Assembly (NCBI GenBank): GCA_026874595.1
Contig: CM049320.1
Span: 28,008,714 to 28,072,713 of the forward strand
Length of the DNA: 64,000 nucleotides
DNA from: Sipunculus nudus
Lineage: Eukaryota; Annelida; Sipuncula; Golfingiida; Sipunculidae
Direction: 5' to 3'
The notes beneath the pieces are model-generated. The model was not told the DNA's origin, did no database searches, and saw nothing but the letters and a program-made list of their open reading frames with translations. The position numbers and the translations under genes were made by a program. Of the stretch, positions 24,939 to 38,100 are shown in pieces. Within the stretch, counting starts at the first letter, position 1. Each line of letters starts with the position of its first letter.

Positions 24939-26921
24939 CATACATACATACATATGTATATATATATGAACATGAACATATTTTACATTCATATAAAACT
25001 ATATATTCATTTATACATATATAAATACATTAATATATTTGATTATAAGATATGTGCATACACACTAATAAAGATGTACCCATACAGACATAGTCTATAC
25101 TTTTGTACATAAAGACAGGGTGGGTGTGGTACATAGCATCCATTAATACCACCCGGATGAGGAAAGGGAAAGGGGGTTTCAGTAACACCCTCTTCATAAT
25201 CAGGTTCCCTGTGGGTTTCAACTTTCTGCTGACAGGAAACTGGTGGCGCCACCTGCAACCCTTTTTCGCACTGAGTCCATCTGTTTGTCTGCTGTGGGAT
25301 ATTTTAAATAACTTAATAGCCAGCTTTGTAGAATGACATCATTCCTGCCTCTGTTTGTCCGTCCTCTGTCTGTCTTGCTGTCCACCCAGATTAAGCCAAA
25401 CAGTTGACCAAAATCTTTCATCTTTCACATATGACTCACCAACCAACAGTTGCAGACCCCTATTGATTTTTTGCTAAAAATTGTATGATTGGTTAGCTCA
25501 TTGTATCCGCCAAAACGAAGTAGAGGTGACGGCTAGGTTGACATTTGTTCACTGCACAAGGTCCAGTTTAACGCTGTTCACTATTTTGTATTGTCTTTCT
25601 TATATATCTTTGACAGGATATAAATATTTTTTCTGGATATTATGATATTTTTGCCTGTGCATACATAATAGCGGTGGATTATGCACAATTGCAACCAATT
25701 TAATCAATTTATGGAAGAAAACAACCAGGATAATCAATTAATTGGCACACTACTTGCAATTACTGAACATATTATCTTATCAGGATAGTAGTTTTACCAG
25801 TTTATACAGTAGACACCCATAAATTTATATGTTGCATGGTATAACTTAAGAAACAAGTAAAATTAAAAAAGGATCCTATATGGGGACCTAAACCTAACGC
25901 AGAAGATAGTGTTCAAAGTTGGGTGCCATGGAATGTGAATTAAACCTGTGTTATTCCTAGGATCTTTTTAACTGAAAATATTTTGAAAAAACACCCTGTG
26001 CATCATGCATGGTATTGCTGTTCTTGACTGTAAACAAAACAAACAACAATTATACCACCCAGCCCCCCCCCCTCCCCCAAAGCACATTGGTTAATTACTG
26101 ACACCTTTCAGGGAAACAGCTTGTGAAGTGACGTTATTGTCCTCTGTGACTCCAAAGATGTCCATATTGTCACATGCTACATCCTAGTGTGAACATTTGT
26201 GCTGTTAAACCTATAAAACACTTATTCCGGTGTAATTTATGCTTGGATTTACACCTAAATTGAACTTATTTGACATTTACACAATACCAACCAATCTGAT
26301 AAATTTCAATAACATTGGTTTCACCTTTTCCAGATTTGGTGCGGACACGCACAGAATTTAGTGAAAACCATAACCTTCACTTCACGCAGGTTAACTAAAT
26401 GTTAGTACTCCTAATTAAACAATAATCTTTATACATAAATCTCTCTTGTAGAAATACAGACAAAAGAAAATGATGAAAGAGGCATGATCTATTGCTGCTT
26501 TTTGGTATTTACTGTGTCTTTTGCTAAGTCCAGACTTGAGTCCACGTATTTAGTGACTCAGACTTGAAATCTGATCCCAAATGACTCAGACTCAAGAATG
26601 TGGATTTGGACTTGAAGTTCTCGGATTTGGACTCTGATGGTGTGAACTTGACTGCATCATTGCTGAAAGACTGGGAAAACATCTCTACTGATCACTTTTA
26701 CAATTTTCTACCTCTTTATGGTGCCCAGAGCACCCCCTATTTTTAATTGGAGGTAGAAATGGAAGGAGCACTCTATTGTCTTTGAATTGTCCTCTATACA
26801 GACTTAAATATGGAAAAGGGATGGTAGAGTTAAAACTCCTTACCACACTTCCACCCCTAACCCCTTGGATCTGCTCATGCCTCTGTAACATTGTTTTTCT
26901 TTCTTGTTTGAAGCTGACACA
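24512..26921. other. intergenic between the CENP-B-like gene and ELYS
   Basis: It holds a TA tract (about 24898-24935), a HelA core fragment (25239-25308, GGTGGCGCCACCTGCAACC) and an isolated HelA 5' end (TTGTATCCGCCAAAACGAAG, 25501-25520). A GACTTGAGTC-style low-complexity patch lies at 26526-26660, and a hairpin (TTTCTACCTC/GAGGTAGAAA) near 26704-26758. No TATA box or clear ELYS promoter could be assigned. Confidence 0.5.
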
Positions 26922-27042
26922 ATGCGGACTGAGCAGGTCCCAGGATGGGTATCGCCCGTGACTGCAGTGTCGCCTGCAGCGCTGGAACATATTACATCAG
27001 TACAGCTGCCGGACGCCATGCATCTAGCAGGTACAAGTCAAG
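26922..27042 (+). CDS. AHCTF1: ELYS exon 1
   Basis: It starts at ATG and encodes MRTEQVPGW..LAGTSQ plus one base. The donor is CAAG|GTAAGG; an alternative GT at 27031 would break the phase. N-terminal sequence is poorly conserved, so the start is less certain than the rest. Confidence 0.75.
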
Positions 27043-30000
27043 GTAAGGACTGTTATTTCAGGTTTTTATCACTCACAAGTAGTTGCTGCTGTGTGTTTTA
27101 ATACTTTTATATACAGTAAAACCTTGAAATAATGATAAAAAACGGGTCACATGTAATCACATTCTAAGGTGGTCATTTAAGTTAGGTCTAATATAAAATG
27201 CAAAAATGAATTGGGACCATGAACAGGTGTTCCATTATTTTGAGGTGGTCACTAAACAGAGGTGGTTGTTATCCAGGGTTTTTCTGTAAATAAAATATGT
27301 AAATTGAATCTTGATCAGTTAACATGTCTTTCCATACATGAATCCTCAAATTTCAATGGAATGCAAAAACCTGCATCCTTTGTCTTATGTATTAGTGCCC
27401 AAAGCAGGAAGAAAAAAAATAAATGTGTACCAAGTGGTTTTTAATAAAAAAATATTATTTAAATCATGATCCCTGTTGAAAATTAGTCCTTTATAACAAG
27501 TCACCAAGTGTTTTTAGCTCAGCTGACTATAAGTCATCTGAGCTATAGTCGTGGTCCATTGTCCGTCGTCCGTCCGTCCGTCCGTCCGTCCGTCCTTCCG
27601 TAGATGTGGCACGTTTTGAAACCGTAAGACCCAGGAATCCAAAATTCGGCATAATGTTAGATGTCCCCAAGATCTCCTACCAAGCCGAAAACTGGGTGTT
27701 TGCAACTTCGTTCCTTTGAGAAATTAAGGAAAAACCTCAATTTTTTATTAAAAACCTATTTTCACACTTCAGGACTGCCTAATATCAAAACCACTCATCT
27801 GTTTTACCTCATATTTACCATAAATATTCCTCTATATAGTTCCTATGTACATGCCAGAAATTATGTCTGTATTATTTAATTTAAAAAAGTTATGGGCCCA
27901 AACATAATGCATTTTGTAAAAAATCAGAAAAGATATTTGATCACTTAACACAAAAAATGTTAATGCTATGGACCTTTTTTCCAGTAATATAACTTTAATT
28001 AATCAAAATTAAATTGTATACCCAAAATTAGATGAAAATCTTTTAAATTTTTTAAAATATTAATAAAAATAAAAAATTGGTACCTTAAATTTTGCCCAAC
28101 TTTGACCATGGCACGTTTTTTTCCTGTAAGTACTGTGGATTTAATTTTCACAGCCTGTTTTTGTTAGCATTTCAACTGTTAACACCAAAAATTTGAAACC
28201 AGTTGATCAAAAACTGTAGATTTTAATCAAGTTTTCAAGCACCATGTAACATATTGTTTACATCAAGCTAGTGTTATGCAGTTTGCAAGAGCTCAGCTCC
28301 CCAGCTTCAGCTCTAAGTTCCTTAAATTCGGCATACAGTTAGATGTCTCCAAAATGCCCTACCATGCCAAGAATTTGGTCACTAGGACATTAGAGATATT
28401 AATGAAAAACTTCATTTTTCCATTAAAAACCCATTGTAACACTTCAAGACTGCCTAATATCAAAACCACTGATCTGACTTTAATCATAAATAAGGCCAGA
28501 CTTTTTTAATTTTTCGGTTTACAAACCCGCCGACCTCCGATATCCTCATTTCAGAAAAAAAATAAAATTGGCATTTTGACTTTTTTCCTTTTATATTGCG
28601 TCGCTGAATCCAACACGGTTGTTGACAAATGAAATGTTCAGTGACCGTGTGTATATGATCACCTAAAACGTTAGAACTCTTATGATTGGCTAATAAGGTC
28701 ACTTTCGTAATGACAGATGGAGGGTTTAAGCCAATCACAATAGGGTATCCTTGGGCCATAAATGCCATCAAGTAGTCAAAAGATTCAGCAGGGAAATTGA
28801 GAATTCTTGGAGAGTTTTCAATGTTCGTTTTCTGCACTACAGTACATTTTTAAACCAGCGTTTATGTCATATTTACCTCTTTAAAGATATTTGTTTTAGA
28901 TAGATGTGAATTAGAAAAGAAAATTAGTTTGGTTGCATAGCGGCTTTACCAGCTTGCCACTGTTAATAACTTGCTGGATATACAAACAAATTTACTTCTA
29001 AGACTAATTATTGCACTCAAAGTCAGACGCTATTTATTACTGCAAACTGGCTAAGTTTCACAAGTTTACTCTTTAAAAATATTATAACTTGTCAAAAGTT
29101 AAAAACGTAGTCTTGTAACGCTTTAAAGAAAATTACCGAACATATGAAATTATATACTGCATGAGGTCGTCATGTATTCTTTGAAAACTCCAGGAATTCT
29201 CAGGGTTTCTGCAGGATTTCCGATTATCTGTAGTGTTAGTGGCGCGGGTTTACGTGAAGCGTAGGCTTTGCGGGTATTTTTAAAGTCAGTACAAAAGCAA
29301 GCTTAAATGAAAGCCATTTAAAATGCAGAAACTTTGAAAGGATTCATTTAATTGTTCCAAACGGATGTGATGGAAGCTTTGATGTGTATGGATGCCGCTT
29401 AAGCAATACCGGACTGACAGTGGCCAAGTGACGGCATATTAATTTAATTGAGTACGGTACGTGCTGTCACAGCCGTGGTAAGAAAATGCAGATCTTTATT
29501 AAAAAAAAAGATTATTAATACTTTAAACTTTTGAAATAGTTGAATTATTCAGTGTGATCTCCAATGGAAACGTCACTTTATTAGCATTTGTTGTATATTC
29601 AAATGTGATCTCCAATGGAAATGTCACTTTATTAGCAGTTGTATATTCAAAGGACTATCAAACATGCGCAACACAAAAAAAAAGGAAAGGTCATGGTCAT
29701 GAATGAAACCACTCCGACTCCGAGTTCCATGTTGTTGACATTTGATAATATAATAGGCGAATAACTGCAAGTTGCATATTGTCATTGATATTGTCATTCA
29801 CGACTGAAAAATAAAAATTGCAGTCTATCATGCTAGCAGTGAATATTTAGTTTTCTCCTTGCATATATGACAAAAATATATTATTTTGTATTTGTATAAG
29901 TATTTGACTGGTCTTTAATTTGTAAATCTTTATAAAATAGGCAAGTCACTTGGCAGGGACAGTGACTGAAGTTTTATTTCAGGTGTGTTTGAAATCATAT

Positions 30001-33000
30001 ATAACTTAATAAGTTTTACTGTTTAAACTTTTTATTTGTCATTATTTTACCTTCGCTGACATTTGAATGACTAGAAATGACCTGGCACACGCATAATTCA
30101 TGTGGAAAACTCAAGAGGATGATAATATTTTAATGTTTATATATTATTTATATAATTTATATAGGTTTAAATAGTGCCATTTAAAAATGAATTTTATAAC
30201 CCAACTGTACAATACAGGATTCACAAACACCAGTATCCAGGTTTGTTCCATTTTTTTTTTTTTTTTTTTTTTCCTACCTCCTACCTATCACTTTTGTCAA
30301 ACATGTTCGTAAACCAAAGAATTAAAAAAGTCTGGCCTAATTTACATATTTTTCATTCTCTATGCACATGCCAGAATGATGTCAGTATTGTGTAATTGTT
30401 TTAAGTTATGGGCCCAAACATAATGCACTTTGTAAAAAATCAAGAAATATATTTACTCCCTTAACAAGAGCATTGCTGAAGCTAGAGATTTTTTTGTCAG
30501 GGATGTAACATTATTTAATCAAGATTCAATTGAATACCCAAAATTAGTTCTGAATTTTTCAAATTTTATTTAGTATAAATATAAAATTTGTACCTTAAAT
30601 TTTGCCCAACTGTGACCATGGCACGTTTTTTTCCCGTGAGCACTGTTGATATAATTTTCATATCATGCACACATAAGCATTTCAGCTTTTCAGTTTAAAA
30701 AAGCTGAAAGAAATTGGCCAAAAATTGTAGCTTTATTTATGTTTTTTATGAGACCCTGTCAGACTTTGGCTCTCTCCAGCCCCTCTTGAGTCACCTGTAT
30801 GTTGACCTTGTTGACCTTTCATCAAATTATGCACGCTTGAGGCGAGGCATACATGGAATCCAGGCAGCTTATGGCCAGCCACAGTTGATCCAGGTGTCCA
30901 ACCCAGCTCATCTAGTAGTTTTAACCAAGAACATAACAAAAAACAATAAATTAATAAATTTTTATTGGTTTTTAATAACAAATTAAAGAAAAATAGAAAA
31001 GGAATTTGTTAGTTTATAATAACAGGAAATTAACTTGCAGTTACTGATGATATAAGAATCTTGTATCGATGGGTAGAATGTCACATATTCCAAATAACAC
31101 CATGCAGTCACCTATGGCATTTTTCAGTTCAATTTTAATGATAAAGAAGTAAATCATATTATTCATTACTAATCATTAGGGATCATATGAAGGAAATTAG
31201 ACAAAGATGCAGTTGATAATATTAATCTAGATTCCTGCTGTGTCTAGTATGTACATTGATGTGAAATTAGTCCAAAATGAATTTTTTAGTTATTTTTTAA
31301 TATAAATAAAAGCCATAACACCAGATACTTATGATCATTATTTAAATGTGTGAATTTGGTATATTCTGGATTCTCAACATCATTGTTTGGTGAAAACTGA
31401 ATAAATTCCAGACATGGTGCAAATACTTTGTAATTGTATTTAAATACAAATATGATTTTGTACTCCCTTATAAAATTTCTTGCATAAAGAATGGGAATTC
31501 AGGTAAAAATGAAAATATATGAATACTCGTGCAAATACTTTCAAAATGTATTCATGAATGCATTCATGAATATATTCTTTAATATTATTTTAATAATCAT
31601 ATCAGTTATATTTCATTTATATATTTATATTTATTACCCCACAAAACCAGCATGTGCCTCATTTCTAAATAATATTTTTTTATCATATATAACAGCTGAG
31701 CGTCGTGACCCATAGGTCCCTTGTTTTTTTTTCCACAGATGGCACTCTGACTTGGCAGGCCAGAGGACCGGCTCTTGAGGTTGTGGCAACCAGCTCTGGT
31801 AGGAGGGTTGTTGGCTGGCACTTTGGTGCAGTAGTGAAGGATGATGGATGCGAGGTGGCAGTCATTGCAGAATTTTCACCTGATCGAGGAAGCAAGTACC
31901 TGCTGGTTGGTGTGGACACCGGCTCCGCTATGGGAATGCTTTGTGTTCTGAATATCGCAAAAGGGCGTGTTGTTAAAGCCATAAGTATGCCCTACAGGGT
32001 AAGTAGCGCGTGTTTTAGTTACTCAGAGCATAAATGCTTCTTTTTTATGCCCCCCGCCACAAAGTGGCCGGGGCATATAGTTTTACCCATGTCCGTCATT
32101 CCGTCCTTCTGTCATTCTGAAATCAAACAGTTGTACAGACTTTTTTTTCGCAATGCCTGCAGATGTTGGCCTGATTTTTGGTGTGTGGGCCGATAATGAC
32201 CAGTTACAGATCGAGTTTGCGTTTCGTCCTGGTTGACCTACTTTTGACCGTTTTACGGCTCCTAAACTTAGAAAATTTCATGAAAAATAGAAATTTTCAT
32301 GACAAATACACATGTACAGACTTTTTTTTGCAATGCCTGCAGATACTGGCCTGATTTTTTGTGTGTGCGCAGATAATGACTAGTTACAGATCGAGTTCGC
32401 TTTTCATCCAGGTTGACCTACTTCTGACCGTTTAACGGCTCCTGAACATAGAAAATTTCATTAAAACTATGAAATTTCATGACAAATACACATGTACGGA
32501 CATTTTTTCGCAATGTCTGCAGATATTGGCCTGATTTTTGTTGTGTATGCAGATATTGACGAGTTACAGATTGAGTTCGCGTTTTGTCCCAGTTTACCTA
32601 CTTTTGACCGTTTAACAACTCCTGAACATAGAAAATTTCATGAAAAATATAAATTTTCATGACAAATACACATGTACAGATTTTTTTTCGCAATACCTGC
32701 AGATATTGGCCTGATTTTTGGTGTGTCGGTAGATAATGACGAGTTACAGATCCAGTTCACGTTTTGTCCCAGTTGACCTACTTTTGACCATTTGACGGTG
32801 CTCTAACATAGAAAATTTCATAAAAAAAGTGCACATGTACGAACTTTTTTTCGCAGGGCCTGCAGATACGGGCCTGATTCTTGGTGTGTAGGCAGATAAT
32901 GACCAGTTACAGATCAAGTTCTTGTTTTGTCCCAGTTGACCTACTTTTGACCATTTGACTGCTCCTGAACATAGAAAGTTTCATGAAAAATAGAAATTTT

Positions 33001-35075
33001 CATAACAAATGCATATGTACTGACTTTTTTTCCTCAATGCCTGCAGATACTGGCCTGATTTTTGGTGTGTTGCTTAATAATTACCCGTTACAGATCGAGT
33101 TTGCATTTTGCCCTTGTTGACCTACTTTTGACCATACAACACCTCCTGAACTTAAAAAAAATTTTCAAAAAGTTTCTAATTTGCTCCAGGCGGGGGCATT
33201 CGACACATCTAGTTTTTTATCTATAAGTGTTTTGTAAGCTTTAATTTGGTTAATCTATATAGGCTGGGAAAACTACATTAAATTTCATTTTAGTGTTTGT
33301 GTAATTTGTATGCTGTTATTATGAATCTGATCAATTCTACAGTTAGTAGAAGTTCCAGGAAAAGTTGATAAATTATTACTCGTGTAAGCAGCTTTTATTT
33401 AGTCTAGAATATGGTGAACTTTTTGTTCAGTTTTTATTGGTTGTTGAAATTCATTTTATTTATGCATGAAAGAACCTCTAGGGCTTCATTCAGACGTTAT
33501 TCAAATATGTCATATCAACTGCAGGTGACGGCTATTGAGACAGTTACCACAGAATCAGGGGAACAGGCTCCGGCACAGATTCTCAGTGAACATCTGCGGT
33601 GTTTCTGTGGTGTTGTTGCTGTGGGGACACTTGGCGGACATGTGTACCTTATAGGTAAAAAGAGAACTATATTTCTCACACATTATCTCACACATATATT
33701 TTCATTCATTTTTGTGTGTTTAACAGGTATAATTTAAACTTGAGAACCCCAGAAAGGGACTATTACATACAAAAAGTGATCATACATTTTTAAATAAAAA
33801 TTTAAGTCTTTTAAAAATCATAAATGAGACTAGAAATCTGAATTCTAATGAATTCAAGCCTCCATCTTTCACTTATTCATCCCTTATTCCCATTTGTGCA
33901 TAAGTGATTGTACATTTGTGAATATTCCTTGATGACTCCAGAAAGCAGATCATGTGCCTGATCCACACCAAAATCTAATTGATTCATCACTGGCCCATTC
34001 CTAAAATGCCCTAAAAAATTTCTTAAGATTTCCACTCATGATGGCGTGAGTTATGATCTGCACAAACGGGGATTAATACATACCCTCCTGGCGGAGGCGA
34101 TGATTTATCGTTACACGCTTTCTCTTTGACTGTTGCAGACATCTGTATGGATGACCCTGATATAACCGATGAGGTACAGCCAGCTAGTCTTGCGATTTTA
34201 AACCCGACGCAGTCAGACTGGGGAAGCTGCCGCTACCACTATATGCAAAAACAGATGCACCTTTGTCTGGAACTAGACGGTTAGTGTACAGTCCTGTTTT
34301 ATTCTCTTCCTTGAAACTGTAAAATAAAAAACTGTGCCATTCACATAAAGTGAATTTGGTGTACAGGTTAAAGCATGTTTTTTCACAAACTTTCTGAAAA
34401 GACAGTTAAAGGCAAGTGAAGTAGAAAAAGACTTTTCGTGTTTATTCATTCTTCACTTTGAATTTGTGACAGGAACGTGAAATAAAAAAAATATATAAAA
34501 TAAGTGAAAGACCTAACAGCTTTAAGTAAGAAGGAAGGGATATACAATTATACACTTAGAATGAAATAGTAAAGAAAACCTAAAAAGAAAATCATTGTCT
34601 TCATTGATGTGGGGCACTGAAATATTAAATTATAACCCCCTCCTTCCAGATGCAGGCATTCAAACATATAACCTGCCAGGTTAGGACATATGTAAGTTAA
34701 GGTTATCCCTCCCTTGGTAACGCTTGGTGCAACATCAGTGATAAAAGACATTTGATTTTGTGAAATCTTCTTGTATAAGCATTTAGTGCGTTTAAAATGT
34801 GTATATTTTTTTTCTGTTTCAGTTGGAGACACCCATACTCAGGATTACTTTTACTTCAGAAAACCAGACTGTAGTCTTATCAAGACTTTTGCCTCAGGTG
34901 AGTTTGGATAAAAACAGACTTAATATACTGTCATATATAAGTTGAAAATGCTGATGCAAAAAAATATTCATAACATTCAACAGAGCCTTTGGAAAATGAC
35001 TGAAAATGGCCTAAAATGAATTTAAATTATTAACGCTCAATTTATACAAATTCTTATCAAATACAAATTATACAT

Positions 35076-35127
<52 letters not shown>

Positions 35128-38100
35128 GATTCTGTTTAATTAATTTAATCCTTATTAGAAATGGAAGAATAAATTAAATTTTATTTCTTTTCTTTTGCAG
35201 ATGAAGTTTGTGTGACATCTCTACTGTTCGTTAAACACACAGGATGTCTCCATGTTGGGTTTAACTTCGGTTGTTTCCAAATTTGGAAAGCCTACGTGCC
35301 AATGCTTGAGTAAGTGGATCAAATGCTCTTGATATTATGGAAGGAATACCATGTAAAATCATGTTCAATGATTGCAAGATGGAAAAAAAAAAACAACCAA
35401 TGATTGATTATTAATTGATTATTTAAGTACCTTCTTGTTATCATGAAGTCTTATTTATAGAATTATACCTTGTATATTGACTGATTAATTTAAGCCTGAC
35501 TTACACACCATACTGTAAAGTCAAGATAACAGCCTGAAAGTTTTACATATCTGCTGCACGAGGTCTGCTGTTTGTATTCTTTCTTTCTTGTGTCTTTGAC
35601 AGAATTAGCAAATCTTACTGGATAATATGACTTCTTTGGCTTGGCATTCATAATTGTTTATGATCAATTTTGCAAAAGTGAGACTGATATAATCAATTAA
35701 TTAAAAAAATTGACGAATCACCACTACTGCCCACCCATATGTACACATACATAAAATACATTTAATTATTTTATAAGTGTATCCCTGCACAATATTGGGT
35801 ATACCTGTATCAAGAATATTTTTATGAACATAAATTAGAGAATTAGAAAGCACTCAGAGATGCATACCTCCACCAACATTCTGGTTCACCAGTTCTGGAA
35901 TTTTATCAGAGTCCTGATCAGATTTATTGTGTGGTATGTAAGTATAGGAAAAATATTAATCCTTAACTGAAAGAAAAATGTATTATGGTCAATAAAATTG
36001 ATTGATGCATCAAAGGTTAGCTCTGCCTGCCAGAATAAAGGCTGCCAAATTAAGTTACATATGCACACATAGCAGGTAGTGGAAACTTTGAGACCCAGTT
36101 ACAAATTTAACACAACAGCTTTCCCCTGATGGTGATGATTTCCTCCTTTGTCAGGACAAACTTACAACTCTCAGTTGTCATCACTTGTATTATAAAAAGG
36201 TAGGCAAGTCTGCCAAAACCTTTTGTGCAAAATGAAGAAAGTTATGTTCTCCACCGCTTAAAATTGCTTTATCATCCTTTTATGTGTAATCCATATGACA
36301 ATTCAATACTACAGCAGTTAAAGAATCAAATCCATCCAATTTCTGTTGTTTTCAACCATCAGTACAAGCTACCTGGATAGCCTTTTGTAGTGATGTCTGA
36401 ATTTTGACGTCCATTCTAAACTGTGGTAGAAGCGCCCTTCGTTGACAGTTAAGTGATGCGCAGTGGCCTGACCTTATGTGACTCATCTGGAATGGCCGCT
36501 GTCGAATGGTTTTGACTAAGTTGCCTACCGTGTCATATTACAAGTGATAACAAGGTGTTCCCGTTTCATTATTGGGTCGTTTTACCTGATTTCACTGTAG
36601 TATCTCTAAGAACATTGGAGATCTGAAAACTTTATTATAAATAGGGATTCAAGTTCCTGTGCTCTCAGAGTGGTGACAATTGCAAATGAAAACATATTAT
36701 TGTGATCCAGGTTAAATATTTTACACCTGCTGATGCGGATCAACAGTGGCAGTATAATGATAATTAAACCATCATTTGTAAAATCTTATAATTGTACAGT
36801 TGAATTATATATCCTTACCTAGAGAAGCATACATAGCTGATATAAGATAATGATACAGTTTATAAACCTAACAGGTATAGCAGTCGATATGAAGAAGATC
36901 TGTACCCTGTAACTCACATGGCCTACCAGGAGCCAGAAAATGACCCAAGGAGTTTCTGTTATCTCTGGCTGGCTCGAGGACCTACACTGGCAGACCAAGG
37001 GTAGGTTTTTGCTTACATCTACTTCAGCACTGTGTCCTCATGTTTTTTCTTGTTCCATGTTTATGTTCATTTTAATATTTGTGTACTAAAATCATTTTCG
37101 TTCTTTTATGGAGTTCTTCATTTTTATTCATCTTGAGCTAGTGAATCTTTAATCATAATTTTCCTCTTTAAACATATTCTTCAAAGTTTCTGAAATAAGA
37201 TTTTGGATATTAAGAGTTACCCAGTAGTTAATCCATGCTACAATAAGCTAATTCATACCTATGCTCATGCGGGACTGGTCAGTTCATGTCAATACTGACA
37301 AACATGGAATGGCAAAAAATTTTCAAACTATTCTGTGGATTATGCATGCTGTATATAATTATGATTTTTATACAGGAGCCAAATGACATCCAGTATCACC
37401 ATGTACCAGCTGGCCTACAACAAGAAGACTTGGTATGATGGATTTGGAGTCCTGTTTGAGGTGGGTCTGTTTTTGTATGTTCAGTAAAACCTTTAAATTA
37501 TGACCACTAACAGAACCTAGATAAAGTGGACACATTTATAGGGTGGTCAACTAAGCGAGATCTTATATATAGATTGAAAAAAGAAGCTGGGCCTTGATTA
37601 AGTGGTCATTATTTTAAGATGGTTGCTAAACTGAGGTGGTCATTAGGCGGGGTTTTACTATACTTTGGTTGGTTTCATAATCAGGTTGTAATATTTTATT
37701 TTTTTAGTGTTTGTACGGGTTTCTATTTCATGATCTCACCAGAAATGTGTACTGAGTATTTGATTATGTGAAATTTATTCACAAATATTGTCAAAATCTG
37801 ATTGTTTTTCTCATTTATTTACCTAGTAGCACTTGTGACCACAGTCTGTCCAGTCTGATAATTTACTCATGCTGGACAGTGATTAATCTGTACTTTTCTG
37901 GGTCTGCTTTAATTTTATGCCCTGAGTAGGTCATTGATGAACTTACAGTATATTTTGTGAACATCACACATCAAGCCTTGTAAGGCAGCATCATATAAAG
38001 TGTGGCTGAGCTGTGTGGATAGAGAGTCTCAATCGTCGTTTCTCTTTTTGCCCCATTGATCCTTTAAAAATATCTCAAATGTGAAACCCTTGGAAATAGG

